DNA of 54,338 bases, taken from the NCBI RefSeq assembly GCF_035605935.1, contig NZ_DATNGK010000001.1:1-54338 (forward strand), written 5' to 3'. Made by a program: the position numbers and the translations under genes. The stretch comes from Actinocrinis sp035605935 (GTDB lineage: Bacteria > Actinomycetota > Actinomycetes > Streptomycetales > Catenulisporaceae). The first letter of the stretch is position 1, and each line of letters starts with the position of its first letter. A model generated the notes under the pieces. The model worked only from the letters and a program-made list of their open reading frames with translations. It was not told where the DNA came from and did not search any database. This document shows, in pieces, positions 16,080 to 23,683 of the stretch.

Positions 16080-17168
16080 ATGACTCGCGGCTCCGCTCTC
16101 CCCGTCCGCCACCTCCTGCTAGCCTGGCTCGCCGTCCTGGTCTGGGGCGTCAACTTCTCCGTCATCGACGCTGGACTCGCCAACTTCCCGCCCCTGCTCT
16201 TCGCCACCCTCCGGTTCGCGGCCGTCGCCGTCTGCTGCCTGTTCGTGCCCCGCCCGCAGATCGCCTGGCGCTGGCTGGTCCTGGTCGGCCTGTTCACCGG
16301 GACCGGCCAGTACGCCCTGCTCTATCTCGGCATGGCGGCCGGGATGCCCGCCGGCCTTTCCTCCCTGGTGATGCAGGCGCAGGTACCGTTCACGCTGCTG
16401 TTCGCCGCGCTCGCGCTGCACGAGCGGCCGTCGCGACGTCAAGCCTTTGGCATCGCGGTCAGCGTGCTCGGCCTCGGACTGGTCGGACTGGCCCGCGGCG
16501 GCTCGGTCACCCTGCTGTCGCTGTTGCTGGTGCTCGGCGCCGCGGCCAGCTGGGCGGTCGGCAACGTGTGCACCCGGATCGCGAAGCCGGACAACGGATT
16601 GCGGCTGGTGATCTGGTCCTCGGTCGTGCCACCGCTCCCGCTGCTCACGCTGTCACTGCTGCACGAGGGTGCCCACCGCGACATCACCGCGTTCGGCCAC
16701 GCCGGATTGGGCGCGTGGCTGTCGCTGGCCTATTCGGTGGTGCTTTCGACGATCCTGGCGATGGGTAGCTGGTCGATGCTCCTGGGCCGACACCAAGCTG
16801 ACCGCGTCGTGCCCTATGCGCTCGCCATTCCGGTCATCGGCTTTCTCACCGGGCACATCGTGCGCGACGAGTCAGTCACCGCACCGATGCTGCTCGGCGC
16901 CGCTGTCGTCATCCTCGGCCTCGCCCTCGTGGTCTCCCGGACCGGACTGTGGCCACGGATATTGAGGCGCCCGGGGAGGTTCGAGCAGTTGGGAGAGTCG
17001 GAGCGATCAACTCGACGGACGGTTCCCGAGGCAGCGGGCCGCATCCATGCCGCTCAGACGCCTGAGTCCGAAGGCCGAGAGCCGGCCCTACGCGGCGGCG
17101 AACTGGCCGGCGAGGGTGCGAGCGCGCGATTCCGCAGCCTCGTGCGCCGCGGCACGCAGCTGCTTTGA
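16080..17168 (+). CDS. EamA/DMT-superfamily exporter (RhaT/YdcZ-like)
   Basis: About 362 aa with ten predicted membrane helices, residues ~5-295, in two EamA repeats. Typical signatures are WGVNFSVIDAGLANFPPLLFATLRF at the start of repeat 1, LGMAAGMPAGLSSLVMQAQVPFT, and AMGSWSMLLGRHQADRVVPYALAIPVIGF in repeat 2. Such carriers export amino acids, O-acetylserine/cysteine or toxic metabolites by proton exchange. The ATG at 16080 lacks a clear ribosome site but is where the first helix begins. The last ~60 residues are a charged tail unlike the family, and the final 81 bases overlap the convergent azoreductase gene; the tail may be a recent extension from loss of an earlier stop. The LysR gene opposite is the likely regulator. 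Confidence 0.85.
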   Translation: MTRGSALPVRHLLLAWLAVLVWGVNFSVIDAGLANFPPLLFATLRFAAVAVCCLFVPRPQIAWRWLVLVGLFTGTGQYALLYLGMAAGMPAGLSSLVMQAQVPFTLLFAALALHERPSRRQAFGIAVSVLGLGLVGLARGGSVTLLSLLLVLGAAASWAVGNVCTRIAKPDNGLRLVIWSSVVPPLPLLTLSLLHEGAHRDITAFGHAGLGAWLSLAYSVVLSTILAMGSWSMLLGRHQADRVVPYALAIPVIGFLTGHIVRDESVTAPMLLGAAVVILGLALVVSRTGLWPRILRRPGRFEQLGESERSTRRTVPEAAGRIHAAQTPESEGREPALRGGELAGEGASARFRSLVRRGTQLL

Positions 17169-17744
17169 CGCCGGTATCAGGTCCGCCATAGCCGGATTGC
17201 GCTCGGCGAGGGTCAGCTGTGCCTTGATCACGGTGACCTCGAGCCCCAATGCCTTGCCGAGCACCGTCTCCAGGTACGGCTGCACGAAGTCCCAGCCATC
17301 GCGCGGCGTTCCGGGGTCGTAGCCGCCGCCGTAGGCGAGCACGATGGTCGCCGGACGACCCGCCAGCGGAGGTGCGCCGTCGAAAACAAGTGTGCGGCCG
17401 GCCAGGATGATCTGGTCGAGCCAAGCCTTGAAGGTGGCCGGCACGCCCCAGTTGTACATCGGCACCGTGAAGAGGTACGCGTCCGCGGCGAGTACTTCGT
17501 CCACCAGTTCGGTGCGCCGCGCGAACGCCGCGGACTGCTCGGCCGTGTGCTGCTCAGCCGGTATGAAGGCCGCGTGAATGCCCGCCTCGTCGAGCGCCGG
17601 CACCGGGTTGCGCCCCAGGTCGCGGTGCGTGATCTCACCGCCGGGGTGCGCCTCCCGCCAGGTCTTGCGGAAGGTGTCGGCGATTTCCTTCGATACCGAG
17701 CCCACGGAAAGGGCGGAGGAATCAACGTGCAGCAGGCGGGCCAT
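17088..17744 (-). CDS. azoR: FMN-dependent NADH-azoreductase (AzoR-like)
   Basis: About 218 aa, flavodoxin-like fold. The N-terminus ARLLHVDSSALSVGSVSKEIA is the FMN phosphate loop, TVPMYNWGVPATFKAWLDQI is the classic AzoR FMN and quinone site, and VLAYGGGYDPG matches the second loop. AzoR reduces azo dyes and quinones using NADH and is generally part of thiol or quinone stress defence. The ATG at 17744 follows AGGAGC at about seven bases. It is divergent from a MarR regulator with palindromes between them, so quinone-responsive control is likely. The 3' end overlaps the EamA gene by 81 bases. Confidence 0.9.
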   Translation of the reverse strand: MARLLHVDSSALSVGSVSKEIADTFRKTWREAHPGGEITHRDLGRNPVPALDEAGIHAAFIPAEQHTAEQSAAFARRTELVDEVLAADAYLFTVPMYNWGVPATFKAWLDQIILAGRTLVFDGAPPLAGRPATIVLAYGGGYDPGTPRDGWDFVQPYLETVLGKALGLEVTVIKAQLTLAERNPAMADLIPASKQLRAAAHEAAESRARTLAGQFAAA

Positions 17745-17759
17745 CGCTAGCTCCTGAAC

Positions 17760-17810
17760 TAGTCTGTTCGACAATCGGTCTTGGATCTAGATTGTCTGTT
17801 GCGCAGACTA
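17760..17810. promoter_or_regulatory. Nested inverted repeats between azoR and marR (candidate MarR operators)
   Basis: TAGTCTG at 17760-17766 pairs with CAGACTA at 17804-17810, and inside them GACAATC at 17770-17776 pairs with GATTGTC at 17790-17796. GTCTG-TTGCG-CAGAC (17794-17808) is a further short palindrome. All lie between the divergent starts and touch the promoter that would read into the MarR gene. Confidence 0.6.
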
Positions 17811-17811
17811 T

Positions 17812-17839
17812 TTGTCAAGCTTCACGGCCGCTGTATCCT
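17812..17839 (+). promoter_or_regulatory. Candidate sigma-70-type promoter for the MarR gene
   Basis: TTGTCA (17812-17817) and TATCCT (17834-17839) with a 16-base spacer. The palindromes end immediately upstream, so a bound repressor would sit on the -35 box. Confidence 0.45.
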
Positions 17840-17892
17840 GGAATCGCAGACCAGACGGGGATTTGAGCACGGTGAAGAGCGAAGGGGCGGGC

Positions 17893-18459
17893 ATGAGCGC
17901 ACACGCCATGGAGCACAGCGCGGTCGCTGATCCGCCTGCACCCGCACCCGCGCCCTCGGCCGGCGCCTGCGCGATCCCGGCCGGATTCGACCAAAATTTC
18001 GGGTGGCTACTCGCGCAGTGCTTCCGCGCGTACACCTATGCGGTCGAACGTGCTGTCGCCGACCTCCCACACGGGCACCGCGGATTCCAGGCGCTCTACG
18101 GCGCGGCCAACTGCAGCGCGCACAACCAGGCCGAGCTGGCCAAACAGCTCGGTGTGGACCGCACGGTGATGGTTTATCTGGTCGATGACCTGGAGAAGGC
18201 CGGCCTCGCGGAACGGCTACCGGATCCGAACGACCGTCGCAGCAGGCTGATCCGCGCCACCGCCGTCGGCCGGGAGCGGCTGGCTAACGCGCAGTCGGCG
18301 ATCAGCGCTGCCGAGTCGGAACTGCTGGCCGCGCTCAGCGATGACGAGCAGAAGGCCCTGCGCGGAATGCTGTGCAGCATCGCCGCGCATCAGCGCGTGC
18401 CGGTCGAGCCGGCGGACCCGTGTTCGGTAGTCGACGAAATGAAGCAGGCGTCTGGCTGA
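17893..18459 (+). CDS. MarR-family transcriptional regulator
   Basis: About 188 aa. After a Pro/Ala-rich N-terminal stretch the winged helix-turn-helix reads NQAELAKQLGVDRTVMVYLVDDLEKAGLAERLPDPNDRRSRLI, which holds the recognition helix and the DxRxxR wing typical of MarR. Helices around it (FGWLLAQCFRAYTYAV, AISAAESELLAALSDDE) form the dimer interface. Cys residues at the start of the fold (AGACAIP, AQCFRAY, ANCSAHN) could make it redox-responsive, as in OhrR/YodB-like repressors; this is only a possibility. The ATG at 17893 follows AAGGGG; a GTG at 17872 is an alternative. It probably represses azoR and itself through the palindromes between them. Confidence 0.88.
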   Translation: MSAHAMEHSAVADPPAPAPAPSAGACAIPAGFDQNFGWLLAQCFRAYTYAVERAVADLPHGHRGFQALYGAANCSAHNQAELAKQLGVDRTVMVYLVDDLEKAGLAERLPDPNDRRSRLIRATAVGRERLANAQSAISAAESELLAALSDDEQKALRGMLCSIAAHQRVPVEPADPCSVVDEMKQASG

Positions 18460-18720
18460 AGCGATCATGCCGGGACGGCGGTGACGCAAGCTCGGCGGTC
18501 GACGAGCGCAATCAGGCCTCGGGCAGGGACCGCGGGCGGGCTAAGACTTGGCTCGAAGCGGCTCGACTCTGACGCAATCGTTTGCGGGTTGTGGCGATGT
18601 GTACGGTCATATCGCGGCTTGCGAACCATAAGTCAGTTGTGCGCATCGTGACGCTCCGCGTTTGACCGCTGCTCTCCGGCACGGCATTGTTTCCCAGCAT
18701 TGACTCCGGAGAAGGAAGCC

Positions 18721-19500
18721 ATGGCCGAAACGCCCACTGCTGACGCACTGATCGCGACAGCCGCCGCAGGTTGGGGATACGCAGAGTCCACGCAGGTGGA
18801 CGGCTGGCACCTGCGGGCCGCGGATGGGTTCACCCACCGCGCCAACTCGACCTGGCCGCTCGGCCCGCTCGACCGCCCGCTGCCTGACGCGGTATCGGCC
18901 GTGCAGGCGTGGTACGCCGAGCGCGGACTTCCCGCGCTGATTCAGGTGGCCGTGGGATCAGAGCTCGACGTCGCGCTCATCGAGCTCGGATACGACCGCG
19001 CCGACGCGCTAGCCCTGCGGCAGACCGCGAGCGTCGGTGACGTGCTCGATACGCTACTGAGCGTCGCGCCGATCGGCGTGAAGGAGACCTTCGCCGACGA
19101 GCCGAGCGACGACTGGCTGTCCCTGTACCGGTCCGGTACCGTGCCACCCGTCGCCCGTCAGGTGCTCGGCTCCGGCGACCACCTTCGCTTCGCTACCGTC
19201 TACGACTCGGAGACCGGTGCGCCGGTAGCGATCGGCCGCGCCGCCCTCATCCCGGCCGCGAGCACGGACGACCAGAGCGGCTCGCGTTGGGTCGGCCTCA
19301 GTGCCATAGAGACGGCGCCCTCAGCGCGCCGCAAAGGCCTCGCCAAGCTCGTCATGGACGCCCTACTCGAGTGGGCCGACGAGCAGGGCGCGACCGACGC
19401 CTTCCTTGAAGTCGCGCTGGGTAACGAACCGGCGGTCGGGCTTTACGCGGCACTCGGCTTCACCACCCACCACGAGTACCACTGCCGGGTTATCGGCTAA
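18721..19500 (+). CDS. GNAT-family N-acetyltransferase
   Basis: About 259 aa. The GNAT fold is in the last ~100 residues: VGLSAIETAPSARRKGLAKLVMDALLEWA is motif A with the acetyl-CoA loop (R/Q-x-x-G-x-A as RRKGLA), then FLEVALGNEPAVGLYAALGFTTHHEYHCRV is motif B. The first ~150 residues (WGYAESTQVDGWHLRAADGFTHRANSTWPLG) are typical of the longer two-domain GNAT proteins of actinomycetes. The acceptor is unknown. The ATG at 18721 has GGAGAAGGA in front. The 260 bases before it hold no gene that I can support. The next gene, a methyltransferase, starts 38 bases later and may be co-transcribed. Confidence 0.85.
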   Translation: MAETPTADALIATAAAGWGYAESTQVDGWHLRAADGFTHRANSTWPLGPLDRPLPDAVSAVQAWYAERGLPALIQVAVGSELDVALIELGYDRADALALRQTASVGDVLDTLLSVAPIGVKETFADEPSDDWLSLYRSGTVPPVARQVLGSGDHLRFATVYDSETGAPVAIGRAALIPAASTDDQSGSRWVGLSAIETAPSARRKGLAKLVMDALLEWADEQGATDAFLEVALGNEPAVGLYAALGFTTHHEYHCRVIG

Positions 19501-19538
19501 GGTCCCTCTCGGTACTTACCGAAGGGAAGGGGCTCTCG

Positions 19539-20291
19539 GTGGCCGAGCGTTCGAAGTTCGACACGGTGGCGACGAACTACGCGGCGGGCCGGCCCGATTA
19601 TCCGGCGGCGCTCTATGACACCTTGGCGACGGTGCTGGGTAAGCCACTCGCCGGACTGGATGTCGTCGATCTCGGCGCTGGCACCGGGATCGCGTCCCGG
19701 CAGCTGGCCGCGCGCGGCGCGCAGGTCGTCGCGCTCGAGCTTTCCGGTCCGATGATCGAACAACTCGCAGCGACCTCGCCCGACGTGCGGCCGGTGCGCG
19801 GCAGCGCGACCTGCATTCCGTTGCGCGATAACTGCGCTGACCTGGTGACCAGCGCCCAGGCCTGGCATTGGATGGACCCGGCGCTCGCCGTACCCGAGTT
19901 CCGGCGCATCCTGCGACCCGGCGGTGTCTTCGCGGCTTGGTGGAACTACACGCAACGGGACAGCACGTGGGAGCACGAGCAGGAGTTGCGGATCGAGGCC
20001 GCCGACCCGAACTGGCAGGCAGTCAGCGGACCGTACGGAAAACGCGACAATGAGTTCGGCAACGACGACAAACTGACCATCACAACGCACGAGTTCAGGT
20101 GGGAACGCACAATCTCGCTGGACACGCACCTCGACAATCTCGTGTCGAAGTCGTACATCGCCGCGCTGCCGAACCGGGACGAGTTTCTGGCCACTGAGCG
20201 CGCGATTCTCAGCGAGCAATTCCCGGATGGGAACGTAACCGAGCGCTTCGGTACGCACGTGGTCACGGTCATCCTGCCGTCCGCTGCGTAA
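19539..20291 (+). CDS. SAM-dependent methyltransferase (class I, methyltransf_11 type)
   Basis: 250 aa. FDTVATNYAAGRPDYPAAL is the usual N-terminus of this subgroup; LDVVDLGAGTGIASRQLA is motif I for SAM, QVVALELSGPMIEQL motif II, ADLVTSAQAWHWMDP motif IV, and FRRILRPGGVFAAWW motif V. It is close to the trans-aconitate methyltransferase-like and UbiE-like proteins; the substrate is unknown. The GTG at 19539 is preceded by GAAGGGAAGG. It follows the GNAT gene by 38 bases. Confidence 0.88.
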   Translation: MAERSKFDTVATNYAAGRPDYPAALYDTLATVLGKPLAGLDVVDLGAGTGIASRQLAARGAQVVALELSGPMIEQLAATSPDVRPVRGSATCIPLRDNCADLVTSAQAWHWMDPALAVPEFRRILRPGGVFAAWWNYTQRDSTWEHEQELRIEAADPNWQAVSGPYGKRDNEFGNDDKLTITTHEFRWERTISLDTHLDNLVSKSYIAALPNRDEFLATERAILSEQFPDGNVTERFGTHVVTVILPSAA

Positions 20292-20664
20292 GCGCTCAGG
20301 CAGCAGGCGAGCAGCCCGTGCCGTCGCGATCAATAATTGCGTTGCCGCGCGACGGCTGAATATGGGTTCATAGACGACGGCGCGGCCGACAGCTCGTATG
20401 GTGCGGGCGGGCGCGCGCGGCGGCCTTCACACCCGCCGTGTATGGAGAGAGGAGACCTCCAGCGATGTTGCGCCGTCACCCGCTCCGCTGTCGCAGGTCC
20501 TCTCGACTGCGCCGCAACGCCGAATAGGTCGAGTCCGTTCGACCCGCCAAACCGGCTGCGGCCGCGCCGCTCCCCGTAGTTATCGATAACGCGCAATCAC
20601 CACATTCATCACTACTGAGCTCACTGCTGCGCGTCTGCACATCGCGGCGCGCACGGAGTTGAAT
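20292..20664 (+). other. 373-base noncoding stretch upstream of rtcB with several hairpins
   Basis: I find no convincing gene here. Three inverted repeats could fold in RNA: GGCGGG/CCCGCC (20406-20411 with 20432-20437), GTTGCG/CGCAAC (20467-20472 with 20513-20518) and GGTCGA/TCGACC around a six-base loop (20527-20544). A perfect DNA palindrome follows at 20579-20590. An untranslated leader or a small RNA related to RtcB is possible; the evidence is only the structure and the position. Confidence 0.35.
20579..20590. promoter_or_regulatory. Perfect 12-bp palindrome GTTATCGATAAC upstream of rtcB
   Basis: GTTATCGATAAC stands out by its AT content in a GC-rich region and lies 75 bases before the leader ORF of rtcB. 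It looks like the binding site of a dimeric regulator; none is encoded next to it. Confidence 0.45.
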
Positions 20665-20694
20665 ATGTCCATGATGACCACGGAGGTCGACTAG
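20665..20694 (+). CDS. Nine-codon leader ORF directly upstream of rtcB
   Basis: ATG TCC ATG ATG ACC ACG GAG GTC GAC TAG encodes MSMMTTEVD. It has its own GGAG six bases before the ATG, ends two bases before the rtcB start, and contains the GGAGG that serves as the rtcB ribosome site. This is the layout of a translated leader that couples or gates initiation of the next gene. With no conservation data it could be chance. Confidence 0.4.
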   Translation: MSMMTTEVD

Positions 20695-20696
20695 TC

Positions 20697-21890
20697 ATGC
20701 CCATGACTGAGCTGCCAGGGCATCACGTGCCGATCCGCCTCTGGGCGGACCCGGGCACGGTAGAGCCCCAGGCACTCCAGCAGCTCTTCAACGTCACCAC
20801 GCTGCCGCAGATCGCGGGCGTCGCCGTGATGCCGGACGTGCATGTCGGCATCGGCGCGACCGTCGGTTCGGTCATCGCGATGCGTGACGCGGTCTGCCCG
20901 GCCGCGGTCGGTGTCGACATCGGCTGCGGGATGACCGCGGTGCGTACCTCGCTCACGGCCGCTGACCTACCGGACGACCTCGGCCGGCTGCGTTCGCGCA
21001 TCGAGGCGGCGATTCCGGTCGGGCGCGCCTCTCACCTGCGTCCGGTGGACGGTACGAAGCTGCACGGCTTCTCGGCGACCGGGTGGAACGCGTTCTGGGC
21101 CAGGTTCGCCGAACTCGCTCCGGCGGTCAAGGCGCGCAGGGAGCGGGCGTTCGGGCAGATGGGGACGCTCGGCTCGGGTAACCACTTCATCGAGTTCTGC
21201 CTCGACTCCGCGGACCAGGTGTGGCTGATGCTGCACTCCGGTTCGCGCAACATCGGCAAGGAGCTGGCTGAGCATCACATCGGCGTGGCTCGCGCGCTGC
21301 CGCACAACCAGGGTCTGGTGGACCGGGACCTGGCGGTGTTCCTCAAGCGCACGCCGCAGATGGACGCCTACCGCTGCGACCTGTTCTGGGCGCAGGAGTA
21401 CGCGCGGCTCAACCGTGCCGTGATGATGGCGCTCTACCAGGCCGTGGTGCGCCGGGAGTTCAAGGCGGCCGCGCCGAGCTTCGGCGAGGTGATCTCCTGT
21501 CACCACAACTACGTGGCCGAGGAGGTATACGACGGCGAGGAACTGCTGGTCACCCGCAAGGGAGCGATCCGGGCCGGGGCCGGCGAGTTCGGGATCATCC
21601 CGGGTTCGATGGGCACCCGCTCGTACATCGTGCGCGGGCTTGGTAACGCAGCGGCGTTCAACTCCGCCTCTCATGGTGCAGGGCGGCGGATGAGCCGGTC
21701 TAAGGCCAAGAAGGTGTACACCGAGGCCGATCTGGCCGAGCAGACCGCCGGCGTCGAGTGCCGAAAGGATCTCGGCGTGCTAGACGAGATCCCGGGCGCG
21801 TACAAGCCGATCGAGCAGGTGATGGCCGCACAGACCGATCTGGTCGAGATCGTGGCCGAGCTGCGTCAGGTGGTGTGCGTGAAGGGATGA
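20697..21890 (+). CDS. rtcB: RtcB RNA-splicing ligase (tRNA/RNA repair)
   Basis: 397 aa, full length for bacterial RtcB. RtcB joins RNA 2',3'-cyclic phosphate or 3'-phosphate ends to 5'-hydroxyl ends using GTP and Mn2+. All catalytic features are present: GVDIGCGM with Asp74 and Cys77 as metal ligands, GSGNHFIE at 160-167 with Asn and His, MLHSGSRNIGKELAEHH at ~178-194, SCHHNYV at ~268, PGSMGTRSYIVRG, and SASHGAGRRMSRSKA with His326, the residue that is guanylylated. The ATG at 20697 has GGAGG ten bases upstream, inside the leader ORF. No archease or RtcA gene is next to it. Two strong hairpins follow the stop. Targets in actinomycetes are not known; repair of toxin-cleaved tRNA or rRNA is the general proposal. 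Confidence 0.95.
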   Translation: MPMTELPGHHVPIRLWADPGTVEPQALQQLFNVTTLPQIAGVAVMPDVHVGIGATVGSVIAMRDAVCPAAVGVDIGCGMTAVRTSLTAADLPDDLGRLRSRIEAAIPVGRASHLRPVDGTKLHGFSATGWNAFWARFAELAPAVKARRERAFGQMGTLGSGNHFIEFCLDSADQVWLMLHSGSRNIGKELAEHHIGVARALPHNQGLVDRDLAVFLKRTPQMDAYRCDLFWAQEYARLNRAVMMALYQAVVRREFKAAAPSFGEVISCHHNYVAEEVYDGEELLVTRKGAIRAGAGEFGIIPGSMGTRSYIVRGLGNAAAFNSASHGAGRRMSRSKAKKVYTEADLAEQTAGVECRKDLGVLDEIPGAYKPIEQVMAAQTDLVEIVAELRQVVCVKG

Positions 21891-21898
21891 GGTACGAC

Positions 21899-21939
21899 GC
21901 GGACGTTCGGACCCGGGAGGGGAGGCGCCGAACGTCCGC
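21899..21939. terminator. 12-bp stem hairpin after rtcB
   Basis: GCGGACGTTCGG (21899-21910) pairs perfectly with CCGAACGTCCGC (21928-21939) across a 17-base loop, starting nine bases past the rtcB stop. No T-tract. Confidence 0.65.
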
Positions 21940-21962
21940 GAACGTGCACTCGCTCGTGACAA

Positions 21963-22004
21963 GGCCGGTGCGGTACCGCGGTTGTCTGCGGTACCGCACC
22001 GGCC
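21963..22004. terminator. 17-bp perfect hairpin between convergent genes
   Basis: GGCCGGTGCGGTACCGC (21963-21979) is followed after an eight-base loop by its exact complement (21988-22004). It lies between convergent rtcB and the DUF385 gene and would act on both strands. Confidence 0.75.
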
Positions 22005-22067
22005 GTGCACGGCTCTTACTCAGACCCTGCTCATGCAGTGCCCAGCCAGATCGACGGTGCCGACTGA

Positions 22068-22517
22068 TCAGCTCGCCGGCTCGAGGACGATGACGGGGAT
22101 CTGCCGGTCCGTCTTCGTCTGATAGTTGTTGTAATCCGGCCAGATGGCGGACATGGTCTGCCACAGTCGAGCGCGCTCCTCGCCCTCGGCGTCGCGGGCA
22201 CGGACACGGAGCTTGTCCGCGCCTACCTGGATCTCGGCGTCGGGGTTGTCGCTCAGGTTGAGGTACCAGAGCGGATGCGTTTCGGAGCCGCCCTTCGAAG
22301 CGACGACTACGTAGTTGTCGCCGTCACGGCCGTAGATCAGCGCGGTACGCCGCCACAGGCCGGACTTGCGGCCCTTCACGGATAGCAGCAGGGTCGGCAC
22401 TCCGTCCCGCCACTCGTGCCCCTTCTCGCCGTCGGACTCGACGTACTCCTTGATGTGGTCGGCGACCCATCCGGTCGGGCTGTCCACGACCTGCTGTGAG
22501 CTGTCATTCGCGCTCAT
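22068..22517 (-). CDS. DUF385 / nitroreductase-family deazaflavin (F420)-dependent oxidoreductase
   Basis: About 149 aa, a split-beta-barrel protein of the Ddn/DUF385 family. Typical blocks are LLLSVKGRKSGLWRRTALIYGRDGDNYVVVASKGGSETHPLWYLNLSDNP (shown in parts: GRKSGLWRRTALIY; VVVASKGGSETHPLW; YLNLSDNPDAEIQV) and WPDYNNYQTKTDRQIPVIVLEP at the end. Mycobacterial Ddn uses reduced F420 to reduce quinones and activates pretomanid; many homologues bind F420 or FMN, so quinone reduction or F420-linked redox work is plausible. The ATG at 22517 has GGAGAGGAG in front; the GTG/ATG codons upstream do not. It is divergent from a methyltransferase gene. Confidence 0.85.
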   Translation of the reverse strand: MSANDSSQQVVDSPTGWVADHIKEYVESDGEKGHEWRDGVPTLLLSVKGRKSGLWRRTALIYGRDGDNYVVVASKGGSETHPLWYLNLSDNPDAEIQVGADKLRVRARDAEGEERARLWQTMSAIWPDYNNYQTKTDRQIPVIVLEPAS

Positions 22518-22692
22518 GGTGGCTCCTCTCCCTGGTTCGAAACCCATCGTACTATCTGCGCTACCCTCCGGCGCGCACCGGTCTGCCCCCGGCGTCTACC
22601 CTGGGCGGGCCGTTTCATATAGCGATACAAACTTGCTCGCTGAGTGAGACGCGCTGCTATGGTCGGCACACCGGAAACGAAGGAGCCTGACG

Positions 22693-23505
22693 ATGACCGG
22701 CAAGGACGCCACCTACACCCACGGCCACCATGAATCCGTCCTGCGCTCGCACACCTGGCGCACCGCGCAGAACTCGGCCGCCTACCTGCTGCCTCATCTG
22801 CGTCCGGGACAGACGTTGCTCGACGTCGGCTGCGGCCCCGGCACCATCACCACCGACCTGGTCCGGCTGGTCGCTCCCGGACGCGTCGTCGCGATCGACA
22901 GCGCGCAGGTAGCGCTCAGCCAAGCCGCCGCACACGCCGAAGCGGCAGGGCTCGGCGGGCACATCGAGTTCGCGGTCGGCGATGTGCACGAACTCGAATT
23001 CGAGGACGACACGTTCGACGTCGTACACGCTCACCAAGTGCTGCAACATGTCGGCGATCCGGTGCGGGCGCTGCGCGAGATGCGGCGGGTGTGCAAGCCC
23101 GGCGGCATCGTGGCCGCGCGCGACTCGGACTATCGCGGCTTCCTCTGGTACCCGGAACTGCCCGGCCTCGACGACTGGCTGCAGCTGTACCTAGACCTGA
23201 CTCGGGCGAACGGCGGCACCCCGGACGCGGGCCGCTATCTGCTCGCTTGGGCGCACGCCGCAGGGTTCGAAGACGTGACCGCCTCCTCCTCGACGTGGTG
23301 CTACGCCGATGAGACAACCCGGCCCTGGTGGGCCGAGCTGTGGGCGGACCGGGCGGTCAAGTCGCAGTTCGCACATGACGCGCTGGCCAAGTCCCTGGCC
23401 ACTGAGGACGATCTTGGGGCTTTGTCGGCTGCCTGGCTTGAGTGGGGAGCGCATCCGGACGGCTGGATCTCAATCCTGCACGGCGAGATCGTCTGCCGGG
23501 CGTGA
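22693..23505 (+). CDS. SAM-dependent methyltransferase (UbiE/methyltransf_25 type)
   Basis: 270 aa. The N-terminus HHESVLRSHTWRTAQNSAAYLLPHL is typical of a sub-family annotated as ubiquinone/menaquinone-like methyltransferases. LLDVGCGPGTITTDL is SAM motif I, GRVVAIDSAQVALSQA motif II, FAVGDVHELEFEDDTFDVVHAHQVLQHV motifs III-IV (split here: VGDVHELEFE; FDVVHAHQVLQHV) and RVCKPGGIVAARDSDY motif V. The C-terminal ~100 residues are helical and probably cover the substrate. The ATG at 22693 has AAGGAG at a good distance. Two strong hairpins follow. The substrate is unknown. Confidence 0.88.
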   Translation: MTGKDATYTHGHHESVLRSHTWRTAQNSAAYLLPHLRPGQTLLDVGCGPGTITTDLVRLVAPGRVVAIDSAQVALSQAAAHAEAAGLGGHIEFAVGDVHELEFEDDTFDVVHAHQVLQHVGDPVRALREMRRVCKPGGIVAARDSDYRGFLWYPELPGLDDWLQLYLDLTRANGGTPDAGRYLLAWAHAAGFEDVTASSSTWCYADETTRPWWAELWADRAVKSQFAHDALAKSLATEDDLGALSAAWLEWGAHPDGWISILHGEIVCRA

Positions 23506-23570
23506 GCGAGCAGCGATTGCGTGGCCGGTGATTCTGGATAGCACGCGACGCCAGGCAACTGGCAATTCCG

Positions 23571-23617
23571 CGCTCGGCGGCTTCGGAGGCCCGCACCCGA
23601 TCCGAAGCCGCCGAGCG
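23571..23617. terminator. 17-bp perfect hairpin between convergent methyltransferase and P450 genes
   Basis: CGCTCGGCGGCTTCGGA (23571-23587) pairs perfectly with 23601-23617 over a 13-base loop, 66 bases after the methyltransferase stop and 67 before the P450 stop. Confidence 0.75.
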
Positions 23618-23620
23618 GAC

Positions 23621-23645
23621 GCCGCCGGTTCTCCCGGCCGGCGGC
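23621..23645. terminator. Second hairpin between convergent genes
   Basis: GCCGCCGG (23621-23628) and CCGGCGGC (23638-23645) with a nine-base loop, immediately after the first hairpin. On the minus strand it would end the P450 transcript. Confidence 0.55.
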
Positions 23646-23683
23646 GTTGCGCGGCGCGATCAGCTCACTGATGCTGTCCGTCG

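Noticed and set aside
20521..20550. tRNA-like 3' end (GTTCGACCC followed by GCCA)
   Set aside because: The bases form a simple GGTCGA/TCGACC hairpin; no acceptor, D or anticodon arm could be built around it.
20337..20579. Short ORFs in the stretch before rtcB
   Set aside because: Both strands give Arg/Pro-rich peptides without ribosome sites or known motifs; the region is better viewed as noncoding.
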